A DNA stretch of 64,000 nt from Mimachlamys varia (taxonomy: Eukaryota > Mollusca > Bivalvia > Pectinida > Pectinidae): contig OX392542.1 in NCBI GenBank assembly GCA_947623455.1, positions 10,237,625-10,301,624 on the forward strand. Reading direction: 5' to 3'. The notes below the pieces were generated by a model. That model saw nothing but the letters and a program-made list of their open reading frames with translations. It made no database searches and was not told the origin of the DNA. Below, one piece after another: positions 25,201 to 36,984 of this stretch (positions within the stretch are counted from its first letter, which is position 1; each line of letters begins with the position of its first letter). Both the position numbers and the translations under genes were made by a program.

Positions 25201-28200
25201 TTGTCCTGGAGAAGAAGCGAGTGTTACCTGTAGAATCTGTCTTTCTGTCGCCGACACACAGATTCAGGTGAGATATTAATCTAACATGGCGCACCATTTC
25301 TTTCTAACGTTACATTGATAAGCTCATCAACTCTTTATACATATCCTACCGGTATCCTAAAATACCATCTAATATCTCTTTTTACTTAATATCTTGAGTT
25401 TTTAAGAGACAATAAGTATCCCCTTATTTTTAAACATTTCTTAAGGTTGAAAAACATGATTTATGTACATGTTTAATATCTTGTTATACAACAAATAAAT
25501 GTTTTATTTGACGTTTTGATGACTACCAGGTAATACTTTATGTACTCTGTTATCTTTATCAAACAAATTACAGACAGAATATGTACACAAAGATGTAAAA
25601 TGTGTACAAGTTGTACACGAAAAAACAGTGTTGATTTTGACTACCTTAGGAAGCGTATGTACGATAGTGTTGTAATATATATCAAATTGACTTTTTTCAG
25701 CTGGGCTTTGTCTTAGACTTGGTCATAGATATGTGAGAAGTGGTTTCCGGTCCACCTTTGTGAATACTGGAAAGATTTATGAAATATTTATTGGTTATGT
25801 AACAGGAATAAACCATTTCCCATTCTGTATCACATAACCTGGTACTTCAAAATTAAAAAATTAAACCTTCACAGATACAAGAAAAATTAATAGAAAATTA
25901 TAATTAAAAAATAAACATTAGAAAGGTACATTCTGATGTGTTACAAACCATTTAACAGATGATAACAATTATTACACAAGTTAAACAAGAATTGTCAAGT
26001 CTTTGTAGCATAATCCCTTGTACATAATTATGTAGTATTATATATAATGTAACAGTTTAAACTGTTAAACTATATCAAAACAAAGAGAGACAATGCATTA
26101 ATAAATATCTGATAACAATAGCATGATCACCTGTAACAAGTTAAGATCATTGTTTTAACTGAAGTTTACCTTGGTGTCGTTTTGTCAGTGATATATCCTG
26201 GAATGAGCCCCAGAAGTCTCTCGTCCTGCGCACGACACATAATACACGACCTAATCAACACGTCAGACAGGTGAGAAATATTTACCTGTAAATTGTGACT
26301 TAATATATCAGTTTTCCAGTATATTGTAATACACAACCTAATCAACACATCAGACAGGTGAGAAAAATTTACCTGTAAATTGTGACTTAATAAATGTATA
26401 TCAGTATATATATTGTAATACACAGTCATGTAATTTTGTATTAAACATGTATCATTATATTTTCAAAAAACAATTTTAGGTGTTTACTTGGTGATTTCAC
26501 TTTTCAAATTACTATATACATTGTTAGTACAGATAGTGGGAATTAGTAGTTAATATGTATTTTATAAATGATGGCTGGTTTGATAAAAATCTTAAATCTG
26601 TGTGATCCATTTGATAACATTCTAACCAGAATTCCTTCTTACAATGAAAACTTTTCCCCCCATGACAAGATAGATTTTCTCTCATAATCTTGAAAAAATG
26701 ATGGTTAATTTTGCTATTATGAAATCACAAAATTCATTCTGAATTTCCAACCAACAGAAAAATATGACAAAGACATGCTTATTTGCAAGAAAGTTGATTT
26801 TGGATACTTACAATGTAAATTGAAATGAAATGAAATTTGATATCTTTGTTTTGAATTTTGAACTCCCATGAACTATGCAATAAGCAAATGGAAAGTAAAG
26901 TTTGACATTGTGAAACAAATACATTTTTATTGATCGATGAAAACAAGGGAATACCTGTAGATACACCTGGTGGAATGGGTCTTTCTGTTTTAGGCAGGTG
27001 CCCCAGTGCCCATCGTGATGCTGCTGGCCGTGTTTGAAGTGTGCCCTCTGAAGTTTGTAGGCATGCTCAAGATCACAGAGGAAGTAGGTACCGGCTTGAT
27101 ATATGTGAGCAGGATAGCACATTTGTGTTCAAAACATAAATAATTTGTTGGATGATCTTCTGTTTTGTAATGATTACAATGTATTAATATTTTCTCAGCT
27201 CATTCAAGTCTCCAGTCTTATGACAGATGTCACATTAATGTTCATTTCTGATTCAGTTTAACAAGGATCTCATGGCAGTGGACCTCTCAATGTAAAATGT
27301 AGTTGGCAAGTAAATTGATTGCCTCTGTAATAAGAGCAAATTCTTCAGAAATTTTATCTAAAATTTGATATTCTGAAATAAAATTTGGAACTGGAAAATC
27401 AAAAACTGATGAACCTTCCACAAACATTTAATTCCTTTATATGTACAAACTGGTTCTCTGATTAACAAATTAACAAAGTGGACGAAAAGTGAATTGAAAA
27501 AAATGTCACTTCTTTCTATGGCCAATTAAATGAATAATAATGTATATATTGACTATGAATTATTTATGTGTGATTTTGTTTGTATTTGGGTGGTTGTTGA
27601 AGGAGCTTTGGTAGCCAGGTAGGTAAGGGGTCAGACATTCTGCTACCACTAGCCCTGCACCTCTGGGTCACAGGTTTTGAGGCCTATGTTGTGCAGTTGC
27701 CAGATACTGGCCATAGGTTGTTAGTTTTTCTCCAGGAACTCTGGTTTTCCTCCACCACCAAAACCTGACATAACCTTAAATGACCATAGCCGTTAATTAT
27801 ATATATACAGCTGTAATAGGATGTTTAACAAACCAAACAAATCATTGTAGATTTTTAATCAGAACTTGTATTTTGATGGTTGTTGTAGATTTTTGGTAAG
27901 GACGTGTATTTTGATGGTTGTTGTAGATTTTCACTAAGGGCGTGAATTTTGATGGTCGTTGTAGATTTTTGGTAAGGACGTGGTACATGCAGTGATATCC
28001 CAGGGTCTCCTCATCACCATGCACCATTCAGGTTGGGTAAAGATGTACAGCTTTGATCGGATTGTAGAAAAGGTAATTTGACTTTGTGTCAAGATATTAA
28101 AGAAACCAGATATCAAGGTATAATAATAGCAATTGACCATGAGAAATTTTTAAGACAAACCTGTGAATACTGGTGTAATGTTATCATCAAAATTCTCTGT

Positions 28201-31200
28201 CTCATTTTTAGCTCACCTGGTCCGAAGGACTGAGGTGAGCTTATGCCATACCGTGGCGTCCGTCGTCCGTCAACAATTTCTTTAAACGACTTCTCCTCCA
28301 TAACCACTGATAGGAAATCAACCTAATTTGGCAGGAAGCATCCTTGGGTGCCCATGATTCAAAATTGTACTCATGGTGGGACTGACCCCTTAAGGGAATG
28401 AGGTGCAGGGCCAAAAAGGGTTATTTAGCTATATTGGTTTAAGCGACTTCTTCTCCATAACCACTGATTGGAAATCAGCCTTATTTGGCAGAAAGTATCC
28501 CTAGGTGCTCAGGATTCAAAATTGTACTCATGGTGGAACTGACCCCCTAGGGTGCTTAGGGGCGGGGCCAAAAACGGTTATTTAGCTATATTGGTTCAAT
28601 ACACTTCTTCTCCATAACTAATTGAATCGAAATCAGCTTTATTTGGCAGGAAGCATCCGTAGGTGCTAAAGATTCAAAACTGTACTAATGGTGGGACTGA
28701 CCCCTAGGGGGCTGGGGGGTGAGCCAAAAAGAAAATATTTTATCATGATTACCTAGATACCAATGTATCCAGGTGAGCGATACAGGCCCTCAGGGCCTCT
28801 TGTTTCTTCTAGAACTGAATTTATCCTAACAATAACTTAAGTTCAAATACATTTTTTTACTCAATACCTGAATTAAATAATAACTGAATTTTACTGTTAC
28901 TCTTGTTGCCCCTGCTAGAAGATAAATACAAAAAAAAATCACAAAACGCCTTTGGCAAAAGAAAACTTTCCTCTAACCAAGCCAGGGATAAGTGACAAAA
29001 TCACTGCGACTTCTTAATCTGGATAACTTTGGAATACATGTTTTACCCAGATTGGGAAAGTGTGTCACAGTGGTGAGCCATGTAGTCACATAGTTGTATC
29101 TAGGTTGTTACGTACATTGTTTAGTAGGCTGTAGTGACCAGTTCTACACCTTAAAGAGGCAGGTGGAAAAAGAGACAGGGTATATTAATTCAGGCTTGCA
29201 TTGAAACTTTTTATTTCTAACAGTATCGCAAGTTTGAAGCGAAGCTGAGTGAGGAGTTTGATACTGAAGGAAACATTTGTGGGGAGATGCCTTGTGGACT
29301 GCCATGTAATATACAGATTACAGGTAAGTACAGATAACAGGTAAGTACAGATTACAGGTAAGTACAGATTACAGGTAAATCTACATTGTAATATACAGAT
29401 TACAGGTGAGGCTGCCTTGTAATATACAGATTACAGGTAAGTACAGATAACAGGTAAGTACAGATTACAGGTAAGTACAGATTACAGGTAAATCTACATT
29501 GTAATATACAGATTACAGGTAAGTACAGATTACAGGTAAATCTACATTGTAATATACAGATTACAGGTAAGTACAGATTACAGGTAAATCTACATTGTAA
29601 TATACAGATTACAGGTAAGTACAAATTACAGGTAAGTCTACCTTGTAATATACAGATTACAGGTGAGGCTGCCTTGTAATATACAGATTACAGGTGAGGC
29701 TGCCTTGTAATATACAGATTACAGGTAAGTCTACCTTGTAATATACAGATTACAGGTAAGTCTACCCCTTGTAATATATAGATTACAGGTGAGGCTGCCT
29801 TGTAATATACAGATTACACACTTGCCGAAATGGCTGGGTGCTATTTTCGATCTGAGATGAACAGATATGGGGTCACCTGCCCTATCACATGGGCACTCTA
29901 CAGATACAAATACTAGGTGGACTTCCCCACATAAAGACTGTCATGCACTTAAATTCACGCAAACTAGAGTGATAAGTTGAAATAAGTTGTTTCATATTTG
30001 TTGTTTATTAAATAAAGTTTGTATTTTTTAAAAATTAAACATTGCACAGACAGTCCAGCATTGAACCCAGGATCCTCAAATCAAAAGATGGATGCGTAAC
30101 TAATTCAGCTACCTGGTGGCCTACAAATTTGATTGACGCAATCTTGATCCCCTACATTCTCCCTCCTTTTCTAAGTTTTTGGTCCTGAACCAAAAGCATT
30201 CAGGCTTATAGTTGCCCAGAAGACACTACATATTTATAAACCAGCTTCGGGTATCCCCTTATCAGTTATATCTACTTCTTAAACAGGAGTTAATCACAGA
30301 CACCAAATATACCAAGAGCAGAAAATGCACAATCCAGACTGGGGTTTGAATAAGAAAGCCCCCAAAATTCAGACAAATGCTCTTATCTATTGCAGAGCCA
30401 CAAAGCACCAACAGTAAGACGAATGGAAACAAGGTTGAACTGTAAGGTCAACCGGTGTTTTCAAAATAAATGTGTTCCCCTATGTTAAATTATGTATACA
30501 AATTCACAGATTGTTAATCCTGTACATTTGAGAATTAAAAAATACAATAATACAACAATAGTCAATACTGTAAAAGCCAATATTTCATGGGTGGAATTGT
30601 TTTTTTAGTCAGCCTCCAAACTGTTCGCGATGTGGAAATATTCGGGCTGTCAGTCATGCTGTTTTGCATTGTGTAACCTATAATACAAGTGCTATTATAC
30701 ACTTTAGAGTCTGAGTGGTGTTGAATATATGTGCATGTGGAGATTTAATTCCAGCGAAATCATTGCAAATTTCCACAATGCGAACAATTCCACATTTACG
30801 ATGTACATTTGTACAACAATATACACATAGGATAGAAGTTTTAACTCTTTTTTCCCCATTATTTTGTAATGGTGGTTCTATATTTGTTACCTTACAGGTA
30901 CATGTATATATGACCGTCATTGTTTCAGAGCGCCCTCCTGTCCTATTTGAGGTGCGATGTGCCCAACATATTGTAGATGTGGGTGGCTTTCCCTGGCACT
31001 ACCTGACCTCGCCCCACAGTACCAGTCAGAGCTGTTTCCATGTCCGGAATCTCACCACTGGTCAGCTGGTCAGTATCTATCCAGAATCCTGTACAATTTT
31101 GTTAAGTAATTAGTAACGCTGGTAAAGTTTAATTTAATTCATTCTCCCCCTGAAATTTCATGATGGACTATTCTAATCTTTGAATTGGAAGATTTCAAAT

Positions 31201-34200
31201 GTGTCTTCAGGGGTAAATGAGTAAGAGACATTAAATGTATATCGGGAATCTTTTGTCCTTCTCTGTTTTCTTATAAAATCTCTATTTGCCAGCTGTATAG
31301 TAATATCAAAATCAAAATTGCAAGTTGATAAACTGTATCTGTGATAATCACAATTATGGTGGTTTGTCATTTCAGGCCCAAAACGGCACTCTAGCAATGG
31401 ATGTAACCAACCTAGATACAGACAAGGCCAGTTTCTATGGCGATGACTCCGGGAGGATACTTTATGTGGGGGCCACAGACGTCAGGTTTGTTTTTGTCTT
31501 TTGTTTAGGAAAGAGTTAGACAAATCGACTTGGTGTGTAACTGAATGAATCTCGGCTGTTTATGAGTTAAGTAGTAGAAAGTAGTTATAGCCGTTTACCA
31601 GGTAGTGCATTACTCATTGGCTTGTTTTGAAAGTTAATAATAGTAATATACAACATTTGATATAGCCCCCTATCTAACTAGCACAAGCCACTCTAAAGCA
31701 CTTTACAGTACATAGATATACAACTCATGTACAACCATTACAATTAACACATACAGTTCTATCATATACAATTCTGAGGAGTTGCGCAGGAGATGCCTTA
31801 TTACGCGCTAACTACTTGTCCTATACCACCTGGCTAATATCTCTCTATGTATGTGTATTTATACGTGTGTGCTGGAGAGGAATTGTGTTCTGTTTGTAGT
31901 GGGACCGTGTTTCCAACGACATCTTTTATAGTGCCACCTCACTTGAATGCTACAATACAGATACTGCAACACCCACCCCAGACCATTTTATAATCGACCT
32001 GGGTTGTTGGAGTTGTGTGGGCAGGAGAAAAACTCACTTTCTCTGAATGTATCTCTGAATAAGTTGCACATTAAAAAAGAAAAGAAGAAAGACACAGCAT
32101 AACAGACTTACACATGCATTTACAAATATACTCCCGTAATCCTGAGGCTTGGTCTTACATGAATCAGAATGAAGACAAAAACTTCTGTTAAACAACTGTC
32201 GATGTTTTGTAAATAAATGATCAGTGATGTTACTAGGTGTTGAAATGATGTAGAACCTTTTGATAGCCTAGGTGAAAGTAAAAAAAAACCTGAAAAACTG
32301 AAAATAAATTAAAGTAAGAAAAAGCTGAAAAATTGGAAATAAATGTATTTATTGACCATCAACGTGTCAAAAAACGGAATTCTGTCACAAAACGGAAAAC
32401 TATCACCAATGTGATTAAAAATTGATATAATAATTAAAAATACATTCTCATTCAATACTGTAATCAAAAACATGATTTTTCTATGATATACATGGCTCAT
32501 GTAATTTTTATATCCAGACTTTTTAGAATATCCATTGATGACAAGGGATGTATAGTTGAACAGGATTTCTCCGTCGACTTATCAAGGAATACAAAAGTGG
32601 TAAGAGCTGTTGATGTAATTTGTAATTTCTGATGATTGTGCGAGTTTCAGAGGTGTATGATAATGTTTCTCCTGCAGAATATAGAGGCTAAGAGAACTAT
32701 TCATGGTTTGTAATCAGAATTGTCCCTTAAAGCTATAGAGCACATTTACTCAGAAGTAAAGGTTAGGTTATGGCCTTTGAAGGTCATGGCCATTGAAGGT
32801 CATGTTTTAAATTCATAAGAAATAGGCTACAGCTTCTCACTATAGGGGATGCCTACTTCATAAGTAAGGTTAGGCTATAGATTGTTAGTCATTTACTTCC
32901 ACAGAAGTATATATATTAGTGGGGGATGCTTACTTTAGAAGTAAAGTATATTTAGGCTACAGCCATAGAATGTTTATAACTTTATTGGCAGTTAATTAAG
33001 CTATTGACTGCGATATATAAAGGACATTTATTTAAGAAGGAAGATAAGCTGTATTTGCTACCAGAAAAACTTGCTTCAGAAATTATTTGAAAAAAAACCA
33101 TGATCTCGACAAAATATCAGTAATGTAATAACATAGTTATATTTGTCATTTCCTTTTTCTTCCTTTAAACTTGACATGTTTCTATATATTAATTAAAAGT
33201 TTTCCTTACCAATTAAATCTGTAGATTGATTTAATTGCCGTTCTTACTCTAGGAAGAAGCTATGTACACGTCCTCTGGTCGCAGTATTAGACGTAAAGTG
33301 TCCCCTACTGAACTCTGCGATACATCTGAAATGGTACGTACTAACTGTCTTGTCTTGTTTAACAGAAATCACTTTTAACTTTTGCTCTGTTTGTCTCAAA
33401 ATTTCAATAATCAATGCAAGGTATTTGTTTGGAAAATAAGTCTTTCATTTCTGAGCATTGTTGAATATCAAGTGTATATACCATCTGCCATCCTCGATAT
33501 CTAAGGGTTACACTCATCTACACTCTCTACACCCCTGAAATATGTCATGGCAAACCTAAAGCATACTTGTCAACTTTTTGAAATTTCCATGGGGGAGATT
33601 ACGCGTGCTCAGAATTGAGAGCATAAATAAGATGCACATTCAGAGGAAAAATAACACTTTTAAATGGCTTCTTTTGAGCTCTTCTTTCAGATGAAATCAT
33701 CAGACTTTTAAGCAACTATATACATTGTGTTTATAGAAAACTAGAAATGTCTGTGAGACATAAATGCCCCCTTCCCCAATATGAAATTAGTTCTTCATGC
33801 TTATTACGTATGCAAAGTTTGATGAGAATCGGTTCAGTAGTTATTTAAATAAGCTAGTTACATTACATTACCATGGGACGGGACGGGACGCGACGTGACG
33901 GACATGGGTAACACTATTGGATAGCACGAGATCAATATATCTAGTACATTATATAATGGTATTTTGAATCAGACTATACACAACGTGGATTACGAAGACG
34001 ATTTGGACCTGCTGTATACCAGTGCTGTTTACCACGACCCCGAGGGGACGTACAACATGCTTAACCTTTACCATAACACCACAGGCGCCTTACTACAGAC
34101 GGTTCGCCTAGAGGAACCCTGGCAGGAGGTATGAGATCTTTTTGTCTCCAGATGTACTTCAGTTACTGCAGAGAAGCTAAAGTTATCATTTCAATTAAAT

Positions 34201-34692
34201 GTTTTCTATTTCCTCCTAATTGTTGACAGAAATGAAAAAAAAAATGATTTTCTCAACCATTTCCTATAATAAAATACATGTACCAGCAAAATCAATAGCT
34301 AAGCATTGATACAGTATAATACAGAGTTATCTTTCTTGTTTTAACTTGTTTGTCCCTAAAGAGGCAGTTTCACTCTTCCAATTCAATTGTTGAAATAGTT
34401 CATTTCGAAATTTCAGGGATGAATGGGTTAAAATTTGTCTGCAGATATTTGGAGGAAGAATTGTTTTAAGACTTTTAGAGCTGATATTTTCTGGTGATAA
34501 CTATCTTTCCAGGTTTATGAGCATCGGGTCTATCTGGATTTAGATACCATTATAAAGGTAGTGAAACCGTCCCCAGGTCGATTTAGCTGTATTGTGTACA
34601 GATTGTGCTCCAACATAGAGGAGCAGGAAACGAAAGTAAAATCTACCTCCAAACAACAACAACCCGATCGTCGACGGAGGTCAAGACGATAA
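22245..34692 (+). CDS. DCAF17: DDB1- and CUL4-associated factor 17, 15 exons, complete
   Basis: Adaptor of the CUL4-DDB1 ubiquitin ligase; the human protein is nuclear/nucleolar and mutated in Woodhouse-Sakati syndrome. Exons: 22245-22391, 23002-23063, 23376-23417, 24717-24813, 25128-25267, 26189-26270, 26994-27083, 27965-28072, 29224-29323, 30929-31068, 31376-31485, 32518-32599, 33253-33333, 33973-34128, 34513-34692. All are GT-AG and phases agree throughout, giving 538 residues (human 520). Family blocks in order: GKIYFDNFRIWY (exon 3), RKIEDAL (exon 4), ISWNEPQ (exon 6), LLAVFEVCPLKFVGML (exon 7), GLPCNIQIT-ERPPVLFEV (exons 9-10), GGFPWHYL, DDSGRILYVG (exon 11), NVDYEDDLDLL (exon 14) and FSCIVYRL (exon 15). 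The C-terminus ends in an arginine-rich RRRRSRR that overlaps an 81-bp minisatellite. Three exon borders carry tandem duplications. Confidence 0.93.
23850..24650. repeat. Minisatellite, ~52-bp unit, in DCAF17 intron 3
   Basis: About fifteen units contain GATAGAAGTTTGATAAGGGG, then AGATAATGTGAAATCTCCCA and CAATGACACC. The right-hand copies are most alike. The array ends about 65 bp before exon 4 of DCAF17. Confidence 0.88.
26241..26405. repeat. 87-bp tandem duplication across the exon 6 donor of DCAF17
   Basis: The last 30 bases of exon 6, its CAG/GTGAGA donor and about 55 bases of intron recur at 26328-26405 with a few changes. The second copy keeps CAGACAGGTGAGA and is preceded by CAGTTTTCCAG, so a 38-base cryptic exon (about 26320-26357) has both splice signals. 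Confidence 0.85.
27600..27842 (+). mobile_element. tRNA-derived SINE, full length
   Basis: A plus-strand copy with a tRNA-like head (CTTTGGTAGCCAGGTAGGTA, then GGGTCACAGGTTTTGAGGCC as B-box region), the conserved body TTTTTCTCCAGGAACTCTGG and TTTCCTCCACCACCAAAACC, and the tail TTTAACAAACCAAACAAA. It lies in DCAF17 intron 7, 120 bp before exon 8. Confidence 0.72.
27843..27995. repeat. 38-bp tandem repeat across the exon 8 acceptor of DCAF17
   Basis: Four units contain TTGTAG followed by ATTTTTGGTAAGGACGTG or a variant; the last TTGTAG (27959-27964) is the true acceptor and the following bases are exon 8 coding sequence. Earlier units therefore carry copies of the acceptor and the first ~20 exon bases. 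The period is not a multiple of three. Confidence 0.85.
28209..28808 (+). mobile_element. Helitron-like non-autonomous element with three ~158-bp internal repeats
   Basis: Starts TTTAGCTCACCTGGTCCGAA and ends with a GC hairpin and tail, AGGCCCTCAGGGCCTCTTGT. Internal units begin near 28289, 28445 and 28606 with CTTCTCCATAACCACTGAT. A unique block GCGTCCGTCGTCCGTC lies near the left end. The same right end, in reverse, starts the elements at 35541 and 38659. Such architecture is known for bivalve Helitron-like (pearl-type) elements; class is inferred. Confidence 0.6.
29324..29818. repeat. Array of 5' splice-site copies after DCAF17 exon 9
   Basis: Starting directly at the exon 9 donor (ATTACAG/GTAAGT at 29317-29329), about twenty further copies of ATTACAGGTAAGT, ATTACAGGTGAGG or ATTACAGGTAAAT follow in 17-31 bp units. 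Longer units also repeat CCTTGTAATATACAG, derived from exon 9 coding sequence. The array is about 495 bp. Confidence 0.9.
30036..30125 (-). mobile_element. Decayed tRNA-derived SINE fragments
   Basis: Contains CATTGAACCCAGGATCCTCA and TAATTCAGCTACCTGGTGGC, read on the minus strand as B-box and A-box remnants. A second fragment with CCAGACTGGGGTTTGAATAA is at 30320-30420. Both are in DCAF17 intron 9; nothing else is recognised in 29819-30928. Confidence 0.45.
31139..31225. repeat. Dispersed ~85-bp repeat with inverted ends, copy 4
   Basis: CATTCTCCCCCTGAAATTTC at the left and TGTGTCTTCAGGGGTAAATG at the right, around TTTGAATTGGAAGATTTC. It lies in DCAF17 intron 10. Intron 11 (31486-32517) and intron 12 (32600-33252) hold only AT-rich sequence, with a possible older repeat at 31630-32050. 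Confidence 0.6.
33500..33715. mobile_element. Two MITE fragments joined
   Basis: 33500-33560 is the left end of MITE family A (ACTCTCTACACCCCTGAAAT then ATGTCATGGC). It is followed at 33562 by the left half of the 14687-14946 MITE family (GCATACTTGTCAAC, then ATTTCCATGGGGGAGATTAC). After 33745 an interspersed repeat with GGACGGGACGGGACGCGACG follows to about 33915. All are in DCAF17 intron 13. Confidence 0.55.
34352..34432. repeat. Dispersed ~85-bp repeat, copy 5
   Basis: Contains CACTCTTCCAATTCAATTGT and AAATTTCAGGGATGAATGGG in DCAF17 intron 14, opposite in orientation to copy 4. Confidence 0.55.
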
Positions 34693-34915
34693 CTCGCTAT
34701 ACATCTATTATAACGGAGATAATCTACCGTCAAACATCAGCAACCCAATCGTCGTCGGAGACCAAGGCGATGACTCACTGTACATCTATTATAACGGAGA
34801 TAATCTACCGTCAAACATCAGCGACCCGATCGTCGTCGGAGGCCAAGGCGATGACTCACTGTACATCTATTATAACGGAGATAATCTACCTCCAAACATC
34901 AGCAACCAGGCTATT
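34622..34915. repeat. 81-bp minisatellite over the DCAF17 stop codon
   Basis: About 3.5 units of 81 bp contain AGATAATCTACCGTCAAACA, CGATCGTCGTCGGAGGCCAA and ACATCTATTATAACGG. The first, most diverged unit holds the last codons and the stop (34690-34692). The period is a multiple of three, so frames stay open. In one other frame the units would encode an acidic motif such as QGDDSLYIYYNGDNLP. Confidence 0.85.
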
Positions 34916-35152
34916 GGTAGTACATTTTACCTCAAATCACCAGTGACCAGACGATAAAAAAACAAGTTGGTCACTCACAAACTGATCATGACTTCACATT
35001 GTTGTCAGGTAGATAACAAACTATATGATGTTGACAGGGAGATAACTCACTGCATTCTATACATTTTTGCAGGTAGCTAACTCTGTTAACTTTGGAGACT
35101 TTAAAGAAACTTTTGACAACACTTTTACCTTTTACAATTGTTAAGTTTTTGC

Positions 35153-35158
35153 AATAAA
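35153..35158 (+). promoter_or_regulatory. Candidate DCAF17 polyadenylation signal
   Basis: AATAAA about 460 bp after the stop, in GCAATAAATTTTACAATG. It is the first clear match after the coding region. Confidence 0.45.
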
Positions 35159-35540
35159 TTTTACAATGATCATATGGCTTTTGTGGTTTTTGCATTTTAG
35201 ATATTATACCTTGGCATGGTATTTGTAATCCATCCTGGTATTGTTATCAGATATATATTTCAAAATATTCTTCTACCTTCTGCAAAATTGTTTTTGGTTC
35301 AGCCCGAAATGAGACACTGCACAACTTAGCACAAAGAGAAACCTTCATGTTAAAGAAAATGTGCTGTTCAATAATATAATTGTAAAGAAATAGTGATACC
35401 AATCGGTAACTCTCAAAATTCAAGATGGCTACCTGTCAGCCATATTATTTTTCAGAGCTGCCCAAACACGAAACAATGCACTACTAGGGACCAAAGGAAA
35501 CCTTTATTTGAAATTTGAGTTTCAGTATCAATCAAGAAAT

Positions 35541-36945
35541 TGCCATAACAAGATGTCCAATGGGCCTGAATCGCTCACTTGCTATTAATATAACACTTTT
35601 AATCTTAAAAGTGAACTACACACATACAAATTACAGGTAATATTCATTGTCTAAGATGAAAATAATACTTTAATTGTTTTTAACATATCACACATGTGAC
35701 CTTGAAATAAGGTCAAGGTCATTCATCTCAACAAACTTGTAGCCATTCATCCTATTATACTACAGGTCCAATACCAGTACTCGTAGCCTTTGGGTTATTT
35801 AGAAGAAGTTTTTTGAAGATGTGAAGACATTTGACCCGTAAGACTTTGAATGTGGATCAGTGTCATCCATTTGGACAGACTAAGTAGCCCTTCATCTCGA
35901 CATGTTAAATGCCTACTATCAGTATCTGGGCTTTTGGTTTTTTAGAAAAAGTTGCTTGACAATACTAAAACAGATTTATCCACTTTGACTTTGAAAGTAG
36001 GTTAATGACATTTAATCTAACAAACTTGGTAGCTCTTTGTCCCAGCATGTTTCATGTCTAAAATCAGCATTTTGGGTCTTTAGGCTAGAGAAGAAGTTGA
36101 TTGAGGGTTTTCAGACATTTGACCCCTGTAACTTTGATAGTTGGTCAAGATCATTGATTTGAAGAAAACTTGGGAGCCATTCATCTTAGCATGCAACATG
36201 CCTACTATCAGAACCTGGGCCTTTGGTTATTGAGAGGAAGTTGGATGAAAATTATTTCACATTTTTGACCACTGTGACCTTGAAATTAGGCCAAGGTTAT
36301 TCAACCTAACAAACTTCGTAACTTTTTGTCCCAGCATGCTTCTGCCCAATATCAGTAGGCATTTCGTTTCTTGGACTGTTTAAAGTTTGAGACATTTGAT
36401 CTCCGGGACCTTGAAACATTCATTGGAACAAACTTGGTATCCCTTCTATGGCATACTACAGGTCCAATATCAGTACCCTGGACCGTTTTGAGAAGTTGTT
36501 TGAAATAATTAAACCAAATTTGATCCATGTGGTCTTTAAAGTGGGTAAAGGTGATCCATTTGAACAAACATTGTAGACCTTCATCTCGGTATATTACATG
36601 CCTACTATCAGCATTTTGGCCTTTGGTTATTGAGAAGAAGTTGCTTGAAAATACTTTCACAGATTTGACCCCTTGAAAGTAGGGGTAGTTCATTTGCACA
36701 AACTTGGTAGCTCTTCATCCCAGGCTGCTACAGGCCTAATATCGTTATTCTGTGCCTTTCGGTTTTTAGAAGTTGCTTGAAGTTTTTTGGATATAATTGA
36801 CCCTGTGACCTTGTAAATGGACCGAGGTTATAAAAACTCGGTACATGGAATCCTTTATCCCAGCATGTTGGTGCCCAAATATCAGTACTTTTGGCCTTTT
36901 GCTGACTTTGAAGTCGTTTGAAGGAAAATCTTGACGCCGGACGAC
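35541..36945 (-). mobile_element. Helitron-like element with ~9 internal repeats of 140-148 bp
   Basis: In reverse orientation the element ends GGCCCATTGGACATCTTGTT, homologous to the 28209-28808 end. Internal units repeat GACCTTGAAATNAGGTCAAG, CAAACTTGGTAGC and CCTACTATCAGNACCTGGGC about nine times. The far end has GACGCCGGACGACGGATGCC, the counterpart of the GGCGTCCGTCGTCCGTC block in the other copy. The adjacent 35270-35540 contains related sequence (AAAATTCAAGATGGCTACCT). Short open frames across it are not genes. Confidence 0.6.
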
Positions 36946-36984
36946 GGATGCCCCCCCTTAACCCCCCAAATGTGTAAAATTACT

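Noticed and set aside
29324..29818. CRISPR-like or coding repeat
   Set aside because: Units are derived from an exon end plus its donor and have no spacers; the region is intronic.
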